A stretch of 64,000 bases of DNA from JAAYYM01 sp964483155 (GCA_964483155.1 CAZAAC010000006.1:12266-76265), one strand, 5' to 3'. Shown: positions 38,174 to 47,660, counted from the stretch's first letter. Numbers and translations: made by a program. Notes: generated by a model not told the origin, from the letters alone.

Positions 38174-38397
38174 TTTCTTCACTCCTTTGCAATGAAGCAA
38201 TTTTCACAAAACAAATTGCCACCTCTTTTATGGTTTTACGATTACTTATCTCATATTTTAATACATACCAACAAAAAAAGAAAGGTTTATTATGAAATAT
38301 TTATGCAATTTTTTCCTTTTTTTATTGTTTTATGGATACAATTTGCTATACAATCTATACAATAAGATTAGTTTCATCTCCGCGCGTTTATAAATGA

Positions 38398-38440
38398 GAA
38401 AGGAATGTCTATTCCTTAACAGGTTTCCGGCATTCCTTAC
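38398..38440 (-). terminator. Hairpin after the WecG-like gene
   Basis: Minus strand: two overlapping hairpins share the arm AAGGAAT(G) (38400-38407 pairs either with 38411-38417 or 38431-38438), followed by a modest T-rich tail TTTCTCATTTA. It is probably a terminator, though weaker than others in the window. Confidence 0.45.
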
Positions 38441-38443
38441 TGT

Positions 38444-39133
38444 TTATGAATCTTTTTGCTTTCGATTGTTTTCATATTTAGAAACCATTCTTCTAAAAAC
38501 TGTATTCTCTATCAATTTACTCAGTCGGTTAAATTTTAAACCTGTTGTATTTTCCTTCATTACAAAAGAATTCTCTAGTGCCAGCCATATTTTTGCATTA
38601 ATTTTATTTTTGTTTTCATACACGAACTGCTCTTGCTTTGGTGATAACAGTCTCGAAATTACAACATCAGGTGTCACACTGTTAATATCATTTATAATTG
38701 CATTAACATCTCCTGCCAGGTTTTCAAAAACATACGTGCCCACAATTTTAATGCCCTTTGCATTTGCCTGCAAAAATGCAAGTGCTGCTTTCAGTGTGTC
38801 TTCTGTCTCAGTCAATAAAAATAACGTCTTTTGCTCATTTGATAAACGTTTCAGAAACTCCCTGTAAAAGATACTATTCTCTACTTCTTTGATTCTGTTC
38901 CTGTTCGTGATTCCCGCAGCATGCAAGATCTCGACCGAAATTGGAATAGTAAGATCCATGGCCTCAAGCCATAGCTTAAGATTAGAATTTTCACCAGCAC
39001 TCAATAAAATATCAGTAGACAAAAAACCAACCGTGTCTAATCTGGAATTATTTAGGTATTGTCCTGTCAATCGAAGGGCTTCCTTTACAGAATAGTCTCT
39101 AAGTTCCAGTCCTAGCATTTTCATTTTTCTCAT
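38444..39133 (-). CDS. WecG/TagA/CpsF family glycosyltransferase
   Basis: About 229 residues. The family's pattern is visible: FLSTDILLSAGEN near 36-48 in place of the usual NxD-type active-site strand, TLFLLTETEDTLKAALAFL near 102, KIVGTYVF near 127, and VTPDVVISRLLSPKQEQFV near 150 with WLALENSFV. TagA members transfer N-acetylmannosamine onto lipid-linked GlcNAc (GT26). Some active-site residues look diverged, so the sugar is uncertain. ATG 39133 was chosen because AAGGT lies 7 bases upstream. Confidence 0.72.
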   Translation of the reverse strand: MRKMKMLGLELRDYSVKEALRLTGQYLNNSRLDTVGFLSTDILLSAGENSNLKLWLEAMDLTIPISVEILHAAGITNRNRIKEVENSIFYREFLKRLSNEQKTLFLLTETEDTLKAALAFLQANAKGIKIVGTYVFENLAGDVNAIINDINSVTPDVVISRLLSPKQEQFVYENKNKINAKIWLALENSFVMKENTTGLKFNRLSKLIENTVFRRMVSKYENNRKQKDS

Positions 39134-39268
39134 TTGGTTTACCTTCTCATCATGCACTCTCTCCCGCACCCACATCAGTATAACAAAAATACACTTTTAT
39201 TTCAATAAGAAGTAATATATACTGTTAATAAATAAGTATTTTGTACTGATGAAAGGTTGACGCATATC

Positions 39269-40645
39269 ATGCATAAAATAAAAAAAGACTCTTTTATTGC
39301 ATATTTTCTAGTACTAATTGGTACTATAATATATTGTTCCCTGATTTTTAATGATAATGTCTGGTTAGATGAAGCATTTACTGCGACTCTAATCCGAACG
39401 GATTTCATGGATGTCATAACACGCTCTATGCAGGACACCCTGCCACCGCTCTATAATATACTCTTAAAACTAATGACAGATATATGGGGTTATCATATTA
39501 CCGTTATGAAAATCACTTCCGTCCTTCCGATGGTCTTTACCATGCTACTCGGTGCGACCACCATCAGACGACGCTTTGGCAATCTTGCCTCTTATCTTTT
39601 TATTATTTGTTTATTTACCATGCCCTATCTTCTTTTCTACGGGGTAGAAATACGTATGTATAGCTGGGGTTTCTTTTTCGCTACGGGAAGCGGTATCTTT
39701 GCCTATGAAGCCGTAAAAAACAGCTGTCGTAAAAACTGGATTCTATTCACACTACTTAGCTTAGGCGCAGGCTATACGCACCATTTTGCTTTTGTCACTG
39801 TTGGCTTTGTCTATCTGTTTTTATTGCTTTATTACATTATTGCAGAGCGCGAACACATAAGAAGATGGTTCATCTGCCTGGGTGCAACTGCTGTTTTTTA
39901 TCTGCCCTGTCTTATTGTTACACTGCATCAGCTTAAATCTGTCAGTGGTTATTTTTCAATGCCTGATGTTGATTTGACTGTTTTTATAAAGTATATGCGT
40001 TATCCTTTTACTGTCGGCAATATCTTTGCCTCTATCGCACTTTTAGGTCTGATTCTATTGTTATTACTTCGTTTTTTCCTAAATAAGCATCGCACGTTAA
40101 ATGACTGGTATGCTTTGTGCTGTTTCACTATTTACTATGGCGTATTATGTTTTGGAACCATTATTTCTAAAATCATGACCGCTAATATATTTGTAGATCG
40201 CTATCTTTTCTTTGCCTTTGGATTGATATGGCTGTTTTTTGCAATAGAAGTATCTACATTACACAAGCAATATCTTGCGATTATACTTATTTTTGTTTTG
40301 ACAGCCGGTACAATCGGCTATGTGGCAGAATGGAAGCTCGAATATGTGACTGGTACAGAGACTATGCTTAACTTTTTAGATAATAGCATTGAAACAGAGG
40401 ATGGTGTGATTTCATTCGAAGATGCCGAACAGATTGGTACCTGTCTGGCCTTTTACTATCCAGAGTTACAGTATGTTGCAGTAGAAAATGTGGCACAGAT
40501 CCAAAATAAGATCTGGTGTGTTGTGACCGAAGATTTTGAAACTGATTTTGAAACTTTTTTAGAAAAGGGCTATACAGCAGAATTTCAAGGGGATTTTCGA
40601 TTTGATCGTTATGAATATAAGCTATATCTTCTGACCAAAGACTAA
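39269..40645 (+). CDS. GT39-like membrane glycosyltransferase
   Basis: About 458 residues with ten to twelve hydrophobic helices. After the first helix comes WLDEAFTATLIR, the DE motif of the PMT/ArnT (GT-C) fold, then DTLPPLYNILLKL (the loop with a conserved Pro), EIRMYSW and YTHHFA. A C-terminal soluble segment (about 350-458) follows the last helix. It should move a sugar from polyprenyl phosphate to an extracytoplasmic acceptor. ATG 39269 is the start; AAAGG lies 12 bases before. Its TAA stop codon forms part of the -35 element of the yjfB promoter. Confidence 0.78.
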   Translation: MHKIKKDSFIAYFLVLIGTIIYCSLIFNDNVWLDEAFTATLIRTDFMDVITRSMQDTLPPLYNILLKLMTDIWGYHITVMKITSVLPMVFTMLLGATTIRRRFGNLASYLFIICLFTMPYLLFYGVEIRMYSWGFFFATGSGIFAYEAVKNSCRKNWILFTLLSLGAGYTHHFAFVTVGFVYLFLLLYYIIAEREHIRRWFICLGATAVFYLPCLIVTLHQLKSVSGYFSMPDVDLTVFIKYMRYPFTVGNIFASIALLGLILLLLLRFFLNKHRTLNDWYALCCFTIYYGVLCFGTIISKIMTANIFVDRYLFFAFGLIWLFFAIEVSTLHKQYLAIILIFVLTAGTIGYVAEWKLEYVTGTETMLNFLDNSIETEDGVISFEDAEQIGTCLAFYYPELQYVAVENVAQIQNKIWCVVTEDFETDFETFLEKGYTAEFQGDFRFDRYEYKLYLLTKD

Positions 40646-40670
40646 AGTTCACGGCACTTTTTGCCGATAT
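40643..40670 (+). promoter_or_regulatory. Sigma-D (flagellar) promoter for yjfB
   Basis: TAAA (40643-40646), 16-base spacer, GCCGATAT (40663-40670). The -10 is an exact match to the B. subtilis sigma-D consensus GCCGATAT, and the spacing falls within the known 14-16. It lies about 55 bases before yjfB and starts within the stop codon of the upstream gene. Confidence 0.85.
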
Positions 40671-40724
40671 GATAACATAGACTATTTTTCCATTTTGTAG
40701 TGGAAGCCGAAAGGAGGTTTTGTT

Positions 40725-40901
40725 ATGGATATACCTGCATTATCTATGTATATGGCACAATCGCAGACACTAAGTAGCGTAGGGATTGCCGTTTTGGATC
40801 AGAGTCTTGAAACCACGAAGGACATGGGAAATGACGTAGCAAAATTGCTCGAACAATCTGTAAACCCTGATCTCGGAGGCACTATCGATATTTCTCTATA
40901 G
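40725..40901 (+). CDS. yjfB: YjfB-type putative motility protein
   Basis: A 58-residue protein starting at ATG 40725 after a strong AAAGGAGG site. Sequence begins MDIPALSMYMAQSQTLSSVG, then an amphipathic region with VLDQSLETTKDM and ends GTIDISL. It matches the YjfB family of small proteins (named putative motility proteins) that occur in flagellated Firmicutes. No signal peptide or membrane helix. The perfect sigma-D promoter upstream places it in the flagellar regulon, supporting the family name. Its end overlaps the convergent CPBP protease gene by 6 bases. Exact function unknown. Confidence 0.85.
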   Translation: MDIPALSMYMAQSQTLSSVGIAVLDQSLETTKDMGNDVAKLLEQSVNPDLGGTIDISL

Positions 40902-41846
40902 TTTTATTTCCGTATATATTATGATTCCAACACAGATTAACACAGATAAGATTAAGGACAAGGAGATAAACTGTGGTCTTTCTTCCGTGCTTTCTACCTC
41001 AATCTTTTCCTGTTTGCTGAAAATCTGGTGCAAATGCTCCCCATTTCCTTCATGCTTGGCAATCCATACTAGTACGCACGCCGCCAATGAGCCCATGATA
41101 ACCGATAGGATCAGAAGCACCCCTATCATCGGATAGATAATCGTAGAAATATCCATGTCCGCATACATGCTTTCCAATCCACCTGCCGCATCTGTCATAC
41201 GTTCTGACAAAAACATCATTATTACATTGTGGGAATTAATAACTGCATGAACGATAATAGACGCCCATATACTCCCGGTTGCTTCAACCGTCAAAGCAAA
41301 AGCAAATCCCAGCACCATAGCATAACCAAACTGATTAAAATTCATATGCATTAATCCAAACAGTACCGCGGATAAGACTGCCGCTACCAGTAATCTGCCA
41401 CTCTTCTTGTAACCGCTGAAAATGATGCCTCTGAAAATAAATTCCTCACAGAACGGTCCAAACAGTCCTATAATCAGTAGCATGACAGGTAATGGATACG
41501 CTAAAATCTCTTTTGAACTTTCAAGCAAAATATTATCTGTGACTAATAATGACAATGCATTTACAAATGCACCAATGGGCATAATTAAATAAGAAAACAG
41601 AACCAGCATAAAAAATGTACCTGGTTTTATTTTCTTAAAGGGTATTATTTCTGTTATTCTTTCTTTAGAAAAAAGTAGGAAAATAATACCTGGTAAAATA
41701 ATCGTCGTCTCACTGATGATTAGTGAGGGTAGTGTCCCGATTTCGATTCCATTCTCTGATAAAGCCGAGAATAAAACAACTATTCCCACATATGCTAAAA
41801 TAATATATAGGAATAGTCTGCTTGTTTTTTTAACTACATTTTTCAT
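40896..41846 (-). CDS. CPBP family intramembrane glutamic protease
   Basis: 316 residues with about eight membrane helices. The CAAX/CPBP motifs are intact: CEEFIFRG (EExxxR, near 134-141), FGLMHMNFNQ (His, near 165) and HAVINSHNV (near 200). Such enzymes process or protect against peptides and prenylated proteins; some give bacteriocin self-immunity. Six bases separate its start from the 77-residue gene upstream on the same strand, so they are probably co-transcribed. The purine-rich site before ATG 41846 is weak, consistent with coupled translation. Confidence 0.9.
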   Translation of the reverse strand: MKNVVKKTSRLFLYIILAYVGIVVLFSALSENGIEIGTLPSLIISETTIILPGIIFLLFSKERITEIIPFKKIKPGTFFMLVLFSYLIMPIGAFVNALSLLVTDNILLESSKEILAYPLPVMLLIIGLFGPFCEEFIFRGIIFSGYKKSGRLLVAAVLSAVLFGLMHMNFNQFGYAMVLGFAFALTVEATGSIWASIIVHAVINSHNVIMMFLSERMTDAAGGLESMYADMDISTIIYPMIGVLLILSVIMGSLAACVLVWIAKHEGNGEHLHQIFSKQEKIEVESTEERPQFISLSLILSVLICVGIIIYTEIKL

Positions 41847-41851
41847 AAAAA

Positions 41852-42085
41852 TCAGCCATTCACCATAAAATGAACTAATCTGTCAATATCCTGTGGCTCA
41901 TAAGCGATAATCTCAAGTTCATCGATTGTGCCGTCTGAAAAAATATTAGCCATAGAAACATATTGTGATAATTTGGATTTCAGATTCAATCTGTCTCCCT
42001 CGCCTGTTACTAGTTCTACTTTGCCTGCGCAACTGTCAATAACTTTGAAAAACTTTTCGATGTCTGTAATGTTCTGTACTTTCAT
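41852..42085 (-). CDS. Small conserved-looking protein of unknown function
   Basis: 77 residues, soluble, with no signal peptide. It begins MKVQNITDIEKFFKVIDSC, continues with GKVELVTGEGDRLNLKSKLSQY and ends in PQDIDRLVHFMVNG. A good AAAGGAG site precedes ATG 42085, and the gene sits between ridA and the CPBP protease on the same strand, so it is probably real. Predicted mixed alpha/beta. I do not recognise a family. Confidence 0.7.
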   Translation of the reverse strand: MKVQNITDIEKFFKVIDSCAGKVELVTGEGDRLNLKSKLSQYVSMANIFSDGTIDELEIIAYEPQDIDRLVHFMVNG

Positions 42086-42121
42086 AATGATATACTCCTT
42101 TCGTTTTATAAGTATACTATA

Positions 42122-42499
42122 TTATTGTAGTGCTATTGCTTCCATTTCGATTAAAACATCCTTTGGCAATCGTGCCACCTCCACACAGCTCCTCGCTGGG
42201 AAATCGCCCACGAAAAATCCCGCATACACCTCATTGATCTTTGAAAAATCATCCATGTTTTTAATAAATACTGTTGTTTTAATTACCTGGCTCATACTGC
42301 TGCCCTGTGATTCCAACAGATTTTTAACATTTGTCAATGTCTGCCGTGCCTGCTCTTCTATCCCTACTGCAATCTCGCCTGTTTCAGGTATAATCGGTAT
42401 CATGCCGGATGTATATATCATTCCATTTACTGCAATTGCCTGTGAATAAGGTCCGATTGCTGCCGGTGCTTTATCTGTACTAATGCTTTTCTTTGTCAT
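42122..42499 (-). CDS. ridA: RidA family reactive enamine/imine deaminase
   Basis: 125 residues, normal length. RidA hydrolyses 2-aminoacrylate and related enamines formed by PLP enzymes, preventing damage. Seen: AIGPYSQAI at 13-21, TSGMIPIIPETGE near 30, and ARSCVEVARLPKD near 102-114 containing the catalytic Arg and the Glu at the end (IEMEAIA). A trimer is expected. AAAGGAAAAGG precedes ATG 42499. Confidence 0.94.
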   Translation of the reverse strand: MTKKSISTDKAPAAIGPYSQAIAVNGMIYTSGMIPIIPETGEIAVGIEEQARQTLTNVKNLLESQGSSMSQVIKTTVFIKNMDDFSKINEVYAGFFVGDFPARSCVEVARLPKDVLIEMEAIALQ

Positions 42500-42573
42500 T
42501 TGACCTTTTCCTTTCCGCTACTCTGATTACAATCTATATTATAATATAATTGTGGTTTGAAGTCTATGCAATT

Positions 42574-43419
42574 TTATCCTATTTTACAAATCGCTTTCTC
42601 TGTAATTTCTATCTGTCCCTCTTTCAAAAGCTTCCCTACTGCTCTCTTAAATGCTGCCTTGCTCAATCCAAACTCTTTTTTAATCACTTCCGGATCTGCT
42701 TTGTCTGTAAAGGGAAGTTTTCCATCGAAGCTTTCGATTACCTGCATCACCATCACCGCATCAATATCCATTTGCTGAAATGCCTTCTCACGTATACTCA
42801 AATCAGCTCTTCCGTCCTCTTTCAGCTTTGTAATCCTTCCTTCTATGATAGAACCTATCTTTATATCTCCATAACATTCTTTTTTCGGTATCAATGCAGA
42901 ATAACGGTCATCAATCGCAACAAAGGCACCAAACTCGTCACTTGTCTGATAAATACGGCCTTTTACTTTCTCTCCGGCCTGATAAGGAACCTTTGCCTCT
43001 AAATACTCGTATACATTCATAGTTGCACATAAACGGTTACTTTTATCAATATACAAAGCTACCAGGCATTCCTCGCCGGGATGCACTTTTTTCGTCTGCT
43101 GCTTATAGGGCAGTAACAAATCCTTCTCTAATCCCCAATCTAAAAATGCACCGATCTCTCCCACTTCGATAACCTTCAATAAAGCAACCTCGCCTAATTT
43201 AATCTTTGGCTCATTTGTTGTTGCGATCAGGCGATCCTTAGAATCTCTATAAAGAAAGACTTCTATTGTGTCATCTACATTTTTATCCTGTGGCACCTGC
43301 TTGAGCGGAAGCAAAACCAGCTTATCCTCCTGCATGTTGTCAGTTTCTTCAGCAAGATATACTCCAAACTCCACTTTTTTTACAATGACTAATGTCTGCT
43401 TTTCTCCCAGTTTAAACAT
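42574..43419 (-). CDS. cvfB: CvfB-like S1 RNA-binding protein
   Basis: 281 residues: S1-type OB domains in the first 200 residues (KVEFGVYLAE near 15, VIEVGEIGAFLDWGLEKDL near 85, GKVKGRIY-type segment near 150, and GSIIEGRITKLKEDGRADLS near 192), then a C-terminal winged helix (FGLSKAAFKRAVGKLLKEG near 248). This is the CvfB/YitL layout. CvfB binds RNA and affects virulence and gene expression in staphylococci. GGAAAGGAAA precedes ATG 43419. Confidence 0.88.
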   Translation of the reverse strand: MFKLGEKQTLVIVKKVEFGVYLAEETDNMQEDKLVLLPLKQVPQDKNVDDTIEVFLYRDSKDRLIATTNEPKIKLGEVALLKVIEVGEIGAFLDWGLEKDLLLPYKQQTKKVHPGEECLVALYIDKSNRLCATMNVYEYLEAKVPYQAGEKVKGRIYQTSDEFGAFVAIDDRYSALIPKKECYGDIKIGSIIEGRITKLKEDGRADLSIREKAFQQMDIDAVMVMQVIESFDGKLPFTDKADPEVIKKEFGLSKAAFKRAVGKLLKEGQIEITEKAICKIG

Positions 43420-43454
43420 AGTTTCCTTTCCGACCGCAGTGTATGTCCACTACG

Positions 43455-44156
43455 CTATTCACATTCGATGATTGCATATGGTGCATCGTTTTCATCACAT
43501 AATGCAACGATAAATTTTCCGTTCTCTTCAAATAAAATCGGTTTTAATAAATCAGAAAGTACTGCCGATTTCTTATATTCTGCTCTTACCTGCTTTATTT
43601 CATCATGCTTCGGTAGCAATCGCAATGCCATCTTTATATATTGCTCATTGTTTACATGCAGATTTGTGTCTAAATGATGTTCCTGCACTTTAATTGGCTT
43701 TAAGGCTTTTCCGTTTTCCGGTAGCTTTATCTTGCGTGGTGCATATTCCATATCGAGCTTTGGGCTCAACACATATCCTTGTATCTCCCGCTCGCCAAGT
43801 CTCGCAAATCTGCCACTAGATGTGTCCAGATATGCCCAGACAGAATTCGCATATGCTATCATCTGACCCGCAGCATCCTTCATAACAAAATTTCTACATC
43901 CGATAAAACCCTGAAATTCATATGGCCATGTACCTATCGTGACCTGTTCTCCCAGCTTCGGGTATCTATCTACGACGATCTGCCAGGAAGACAGCACCCA
44001 CACACGATCAACAGATACTAAATAATCAATTCCCAATCCAATGTCTTCAGAGTGAAATGTCGAACAGTCTTGAAAATAATTTATGATTCCTTCTAATGTA
44101 AGGTATTGGCTGCTATCGACTTCACTATATCTGATTCTGCTCTCAAAATTGTACAT
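43455..44156 (-). CDS. Acyl-ACP thioesterase (hot-dog fold)
   Basis: 233 residues, two hot-dog halves. FESRIRYSEVDSSQYLTLEG near 4, WVLSSWQIVVDRYP near 53, WPYEFQGFIGCRNF near 78, and the catalytic Asn/His region EHHLDTNLHVNNEQYI near 160. It matches the bacterial relatives of plant FatA/FatB, releasing fatty acids from acyl carrier protein. In gut Clostridia these enzymes supply free fatty acids of defined length. ATG 44156 has GGAATGAG upstream. It is one of a run of minus-strand housekeeping genes (thioesterase, cvfB, ridA). Confidence 0.9.
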   Translation of the reverse strand: MYNFESRIRYSEVDSSQYLTLEGIINYFQDCSTFHSEDIGLGIDYLVSVDRVWVLSSWQIVVDRYPKLGEQVTIGTWPYEFQGFIGCRNFVMKDAAGQMIAYANSVWAYLDTSSGRFARLGEREIQGYVLSPKLDMEYAPRKIKLPENGKALKPIKVQEHHLDTNLHVNNEQYIKMALRLLPKHDEIKQVRAEYKKSAVLSDLLKPILFEENGKFIVALCDENDAPYAIIECE

Positions 44157-44244
44157 TTTCTCATTCCTTTTCTCATTGCATTATAACACTCCTCTCGAGA
44201 GCTCGTCAAATGCCGCTTTTTTTATGAATTATTTTCCAAAACGA

Positions 44245-44273
44245 TTGAAAGGTGGCGGTGTAAATGCTAAAAT
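44245..44273 (+). promoter_or_regulatory. Sigma-A-type promoter for the chemoreceptor gene
   Basis: TTGAAA (44245-44250), 17-base spacer, TAAAAT (44268-44273), about 48 bases before GTG 44321. No sigma-D sequence was found here, unlike yjfB. Confidence 0.6.
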
Positions 44274-44320
44274 ATTTAGGTAACAATCTAACATTTTCTG
44301 GATTTTAAGGAGGATTTGTT

Positions 44321-45817
44321 GTGAATAAGAAAAGTTATTTTAATACATTGAGTGAAAAGGCACAAATCAATTTTATTGTTATGTTTTTCCATGGTATTAT
44401 TGATATTCTTATGATTATGGCGTATGTTGTCGAAGTGTTAAAAGGTCTTCGTTCCATTCCTTATTTACTGGTCATTATTTTACTGGGATTGGTTCCTGTG
44501 ATACTTGAGTACTTAGCTTATTCCAAAAACAATGAAACAAAAGCCATCCAGCATTTAGCCGGTACCGGCTACTCTATCCTCTATGTCTTCATCCTTTTTA
44601 CAACAGTAAATTCATTGGCTTTTACCTATGCTATTCCGATGCTGATCGTAACCACTCTTTTCCCAGATTTGTACTATAGTATTGCCATCTGCGGTGGAAG
44701 TGTTCTCGTTAACATCATTCAGATTGTATATAAATATAATACGATCGGATTTTCTGGCGATGATATGCAAAAAGCAGAAATTCAAATTCTCGTTATGACA
44801 TTGATTGCGCTCTACACCTATTTATCTACCATGACTTTACGGAAAATCAGTTTTCAGAAATTAGAACGCCTAAATTTGGAAAAGGAACATATTTCTTCTC
44901 TTTTAGATACCATTATTCGTGTGTCTGGTAATCTGATTGATGGTATTTCACAGGTTTCCGAGCAGATTGTCCATCTGGAAGCCTCAATTATAGAAACCAG
45001 TACCTCTATGAAAGAAGTTTCTTCTGGAACAAACGATGCTGCCGAATCGATTCAGGACCAGATTATACAAACCGAAGAAATACAGCATTACGTCGAAAAG
45101 GTTACTTCTGTTTCCAAAACAATCTCAGAGGATACTGAGCTTACAAAATCGGAAATCCAGCTTGCGCAAAGTAATATGGACCAACTGGTTACACAGGTTT
45201 CAGATTCTGAAGCCGCGAGTAAAGCAGTTGTGGATGAATTGAATAGCTTAAATGAATATACTGATCAGATGCATTCCATCATTGATATGATTACGAAAGT
45301 GACCAATCAGACCAGTATGTTGTCACTTAATGCAAGTATCGAAGCGGCAAGAGCTGGTGATGCTGGCCGAGGTTTTGCGGTTGTTGCAACAGAAATTTCT
45401 AACCTTGCTAACCAGACGAAAGGTGCTACTGGCAACATCACAACTATCATTGGCAATATTTCAAGCGAATTAGCAAATGTGATTGCATCCATTGATAAAT
45501 TAATCAGTAGCAATCAGTTACAAAATCAAGCTGCTGCTATTACTGCTTCCAGTTTCGAAAAAATTACAGGTGCTGCTACCAGTGTAGAAAGCCAGTCGCA
45601 GCTGTTAACCAGCGTTGTGAAAGAATTAAAAGAAGCAAATTCTCATATCATCGAGAATATCCAGACCATCTCTTCTGTAACAGAAGAAGTGTCTGCTCAT
45701 TCTAATGAAACCTATAATATCAGCAATGAAAACAAGTTAATCGTAGAAAAAGTAACTTCCCTGGTAAATTCCTTAAACCAAAATGCACAGGAGTTAAAAA
45801 ACACGCATTTGAAATAA
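44321..45817 (+). CDS. Methyl-accepting chemotaxis protein
   Basis: 498 residues starting at GTG 44321 after AAGGAGG. About six membrane helices fill residues 14-175, with no large extracellular sensing domain, then a cytoplasmic signalling domain. No HAMP domain is evident. The hairpin tip is canonical: SIEAARAGDAGRGFAVVATE then ISNLANQT near 340-370, where CheA and CheW bind. The membrane-only sensor suggests it detects a membrane-linked or intracellular signal. It shares its terminator with the convergent GGDEF gene. Confidence 0.92.
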   Translation: MNKKSYFNTLSEKAQINFIVMFFHGIIDILMIMAYVVEVLKGLRSIPYLLVIILLGLVPVILEYLAYSKNNETKAIQHLAGTGYSILYVFILFTTVNSLAFTYAIPMLIVTTLFPDLYYSIAICGGSVLVNIIQIVYKYNTIGFSGDDMQKAEIQILVMTLIALYTYLSTMTLRKISFQKLERLNLEKEHISSLLDTIIRVSGNLIDGISQVSEQIVHLEASIIETSTSMKEVSSGTNDAAESIQDQIIQTEEIQHYVEKVTSVSKTISEDTELTKSEIQLAQSNMDQLVTQVSDSEAASKAVVDELNSLNEYTDQMHSIIDMITKVTNQTSMLSLNASIEAARAGDAGRGFAVVATEISNLANQTKGATGNITTIIGNISSELANVIASIDKLISSNQLQNQAAAITASSFEKITGAATSVESQSQLLTSVVKELKEANSHIIENIQTISSVTEEVSAHSNETYNISNENKLIVEKVTSLVNSLNQNAQELKNTHLK

Positions 45818-45846
45818 GAATAGCACTGCGCTATTCTTATTTTTTC
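45816..45846 (+). terminator. Rho-independent terminator of the chemoreceptor gene
   Basis: Arms AAGAATAGC (45816-45824) and GCTATTCTT (45830-45838), loop ACTGC, followed by ATTTTTT. The hairpin begins inside the stop codon and overlaps the stop of the convergent GGDEF gene. Confidence 0.9.
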
Positions 45847-46982
45847 ATTGCTCCCTCATAAAATTTCATATTCTTTTTTCCCGTTTTCTTTACTTCATAC
45901 ATTGCGGCATCGGCACACTTGATTAATTGTTTTGCTGTCATCGCATTGTCTGGGTAGATTGCGCCTCCAATGCTGGCACTTATCGTGATTTCTTTGTTAT
46001 CATAGACCACTTTTTGGCAGATTGCTTCTAGTAGTCGGAAACCAAATCTACTCTTTTTTGTTTCATTGCTAACCGGTGACTTAACTACTACAAATTCATC
46101 TCCACCTACTCTTGCAACAATATCGGTATCTCTGATTACTTTTTTTAAGGATGTTACAACTGCTTTTAGTGCAAAATCGCCAACGCTATGCCCAAATGTG
46201 TCATTGATCTGTTTCAACCCATCCAGGTCAATAAAAAACAGAGCCACTTTATAATGGTAGGTTTGTGCTAATCCAATACAATTATCTAAATATTGCTCAA
46301 AATATAAACGACTATAGGCTCCCGTTAATGCATCCTTTTGCGCTATTTTCTTATTTTCCAGACTCTCTTTGGCCAAACGCTCCTGCGTCCTTAATATGTG
46401 TAACATCGTTCTTGGAACCTGATACATTAATACGCCTGATAGTATTAAATAGCTCGTGCGATAAAACTGCCCCAAGGGATCTGCAGATACTATTTTACTC
46501 ACGATATCGGGATCAAAACTTTTATAGAAATATAGATACAATCCATCCATACAGACAATCGAAAAAAAGGTTGCCCATACAATTAGCATTTTGTCCATTC
46601 TCAAGGAGGCCAAAAATATAACGACTGTGTAAAGCATAATTGCTGCTGTCGTCACTGGTGCAAGAGGCGAAATAAAGTAGCCATCCAAAAAATTATAGAG
46701 TGATAAACTCATTATATTGACTGTAACCATTACATACCCATTCCAGGGTATGTATTTCTTTTTCACAATAAACACTGTAATCCCTGCATTATAGAGCAAA
46801 TTCACCAGCGACAACATCATTCCATATTTTCCAACTTCAGTACCTTGTACGAAATATACAATCGTGCTTAAAAATAAAATAATCCCATATAAAAACCAAT
46901 GGAGCTGCCAATGAATTTTTTCAATTCGAACAGACTCTTCTTGAAATATTTCTGCGTATTGATGGTGATTGCTTCTCATCAT
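45837..46982 (-). CDS. Membrane diguanylate cyclase (GGDEF)
   Basis: 381 residues. An N-terminal membrane sensor of five to six helices (about 28-195) precedes a GGDEF domain (about 215-378). The active-site motif RVGGDEF is intact near 293, DALTGAYSRLYFEQYL begins the domain, and RDTD five residues before the motif is a complete inhibitory I-site, so product feedback by c-di-GMP is expected. c-di-GMP usually shifts cells from swimming to attachment, consistent with the convergent chemoreceptor gene. GGAGG precedes ATG 46982. Confidence 0.94.
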   Translation of the reverse strand: MMRSNHHQYAEIFQEESVRIEKIHWQLHWFLYGIILFLSTIVYFVQGTEVGKYGMMLSLVNLLYNAGITVFIVKKKYIPWNGYVMVTVNIMSLSLYNFLDGYFISPLAPVTTAAIMLYTVVIFLASLRMDKMLIVWATFFSIVCMDGLYLYFYKSFDPDIVSKIVSADPLGQFYRTSYLILSGVLMYQVPRTMLHILRTQERLAKESLENKKIAQKDALTGAYSRLYFEQYLDNCIGLAQTYHYKVALFFIDLDGLKQINDTFGHSVGDFALKAVVTSLKKVIRDTDIVARVGGDEFVVVKSPVSNETKKSRFGFRLLEAICQKVVYDNKEITISASIGGAIYPDNAMTAKQLIKCADAAMYEVKKTGKKNMKFYEGAMKK

Positions 46983-47039
46983 ATAGGCTACCTCCTTTTT
47001 ATTAAATTTATTGATTTGTACACCTTTATTGTAGCACTT

Positions 47040-47630
47040 TTAATCCATATTCTCCATATTTTCTAAAATACAGACACCCTCTACTATATATCCATATGCT
47101 TCTAACTTTATTTTCTTCATATACGATAATTTTGCGTATTCTTTCATAGAAATTTTTGCATCAATATATTCTTCTGGATTTTCAATATGTATCATATCAT
47201 CTCTGTCTGCAAGAACACAGGCTGCAAGGCACAACACCTTACATGCCTGTAATATTGCCTTTTCTCCAGAATATTTTTCTGCAAAAATATGATTATGAAT
47301 ACTCTTCGTACCAAGAATGTACATAGAAAACTCTTCCTTATCTGAATGGCCTTTACTAATAATACAAGATGCTGCACGTATGGTATCCCGTAAACAATCC
47401 TCATAAGAAATATCTCTACCACGATATGCAATCTCTTCCGCTGCAATCTTGCGGTAAGTTTCTTTTACTTCTGAAAAATCATCCATTGCATCTGTCAGTA
47501 TTGCCACATCATACATCTGCTTGATTATTTCTAATTCTTTGTCAACACCCAGAGGTATACCAGTAGTATGTGGAGCAAAAGCAGTCAATTTATCTCCTAA
47601 AATACAATTTACAATATTGTTTCTTCCCAC
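47040..47630 (-). pseudogene. AbiEii-type toxin remnant lacking the nucleotidyltransferase N-terminus
   Basis: The preserved part (about 190 residues) contains the AbiEii signature CILGDKLTAFAPHTTGIPLG followed by the helical C-terminal region (EIIKQMYDVAILTDAMDDF...). The family's N-terminal half, with the GGTAL-type and acidic D-x-D nucleotidyltransferase motifs, is missing. The coding frame continues upstream of GTG 47630 (DEQERV) only to TAG-TAA, the stop region of the antitoxin gene, in the same frame. A deletion that removed the toxin start and first 100 or so codons explains this. GTG 47630 has no good ribosome site. It should be inactive as a toxin. Confidence 0.75.
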
Positions 47631-47660
47631 ACGCTCTTGTTCATCGAGAATGTATTTTTA

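Noticed and set aside
40896..40901. Possible overlap error between yjfB and the CPBP protease
   Set aside because: The six-base convergent overlap is consistent with both stop codons and both genes have good family matches.
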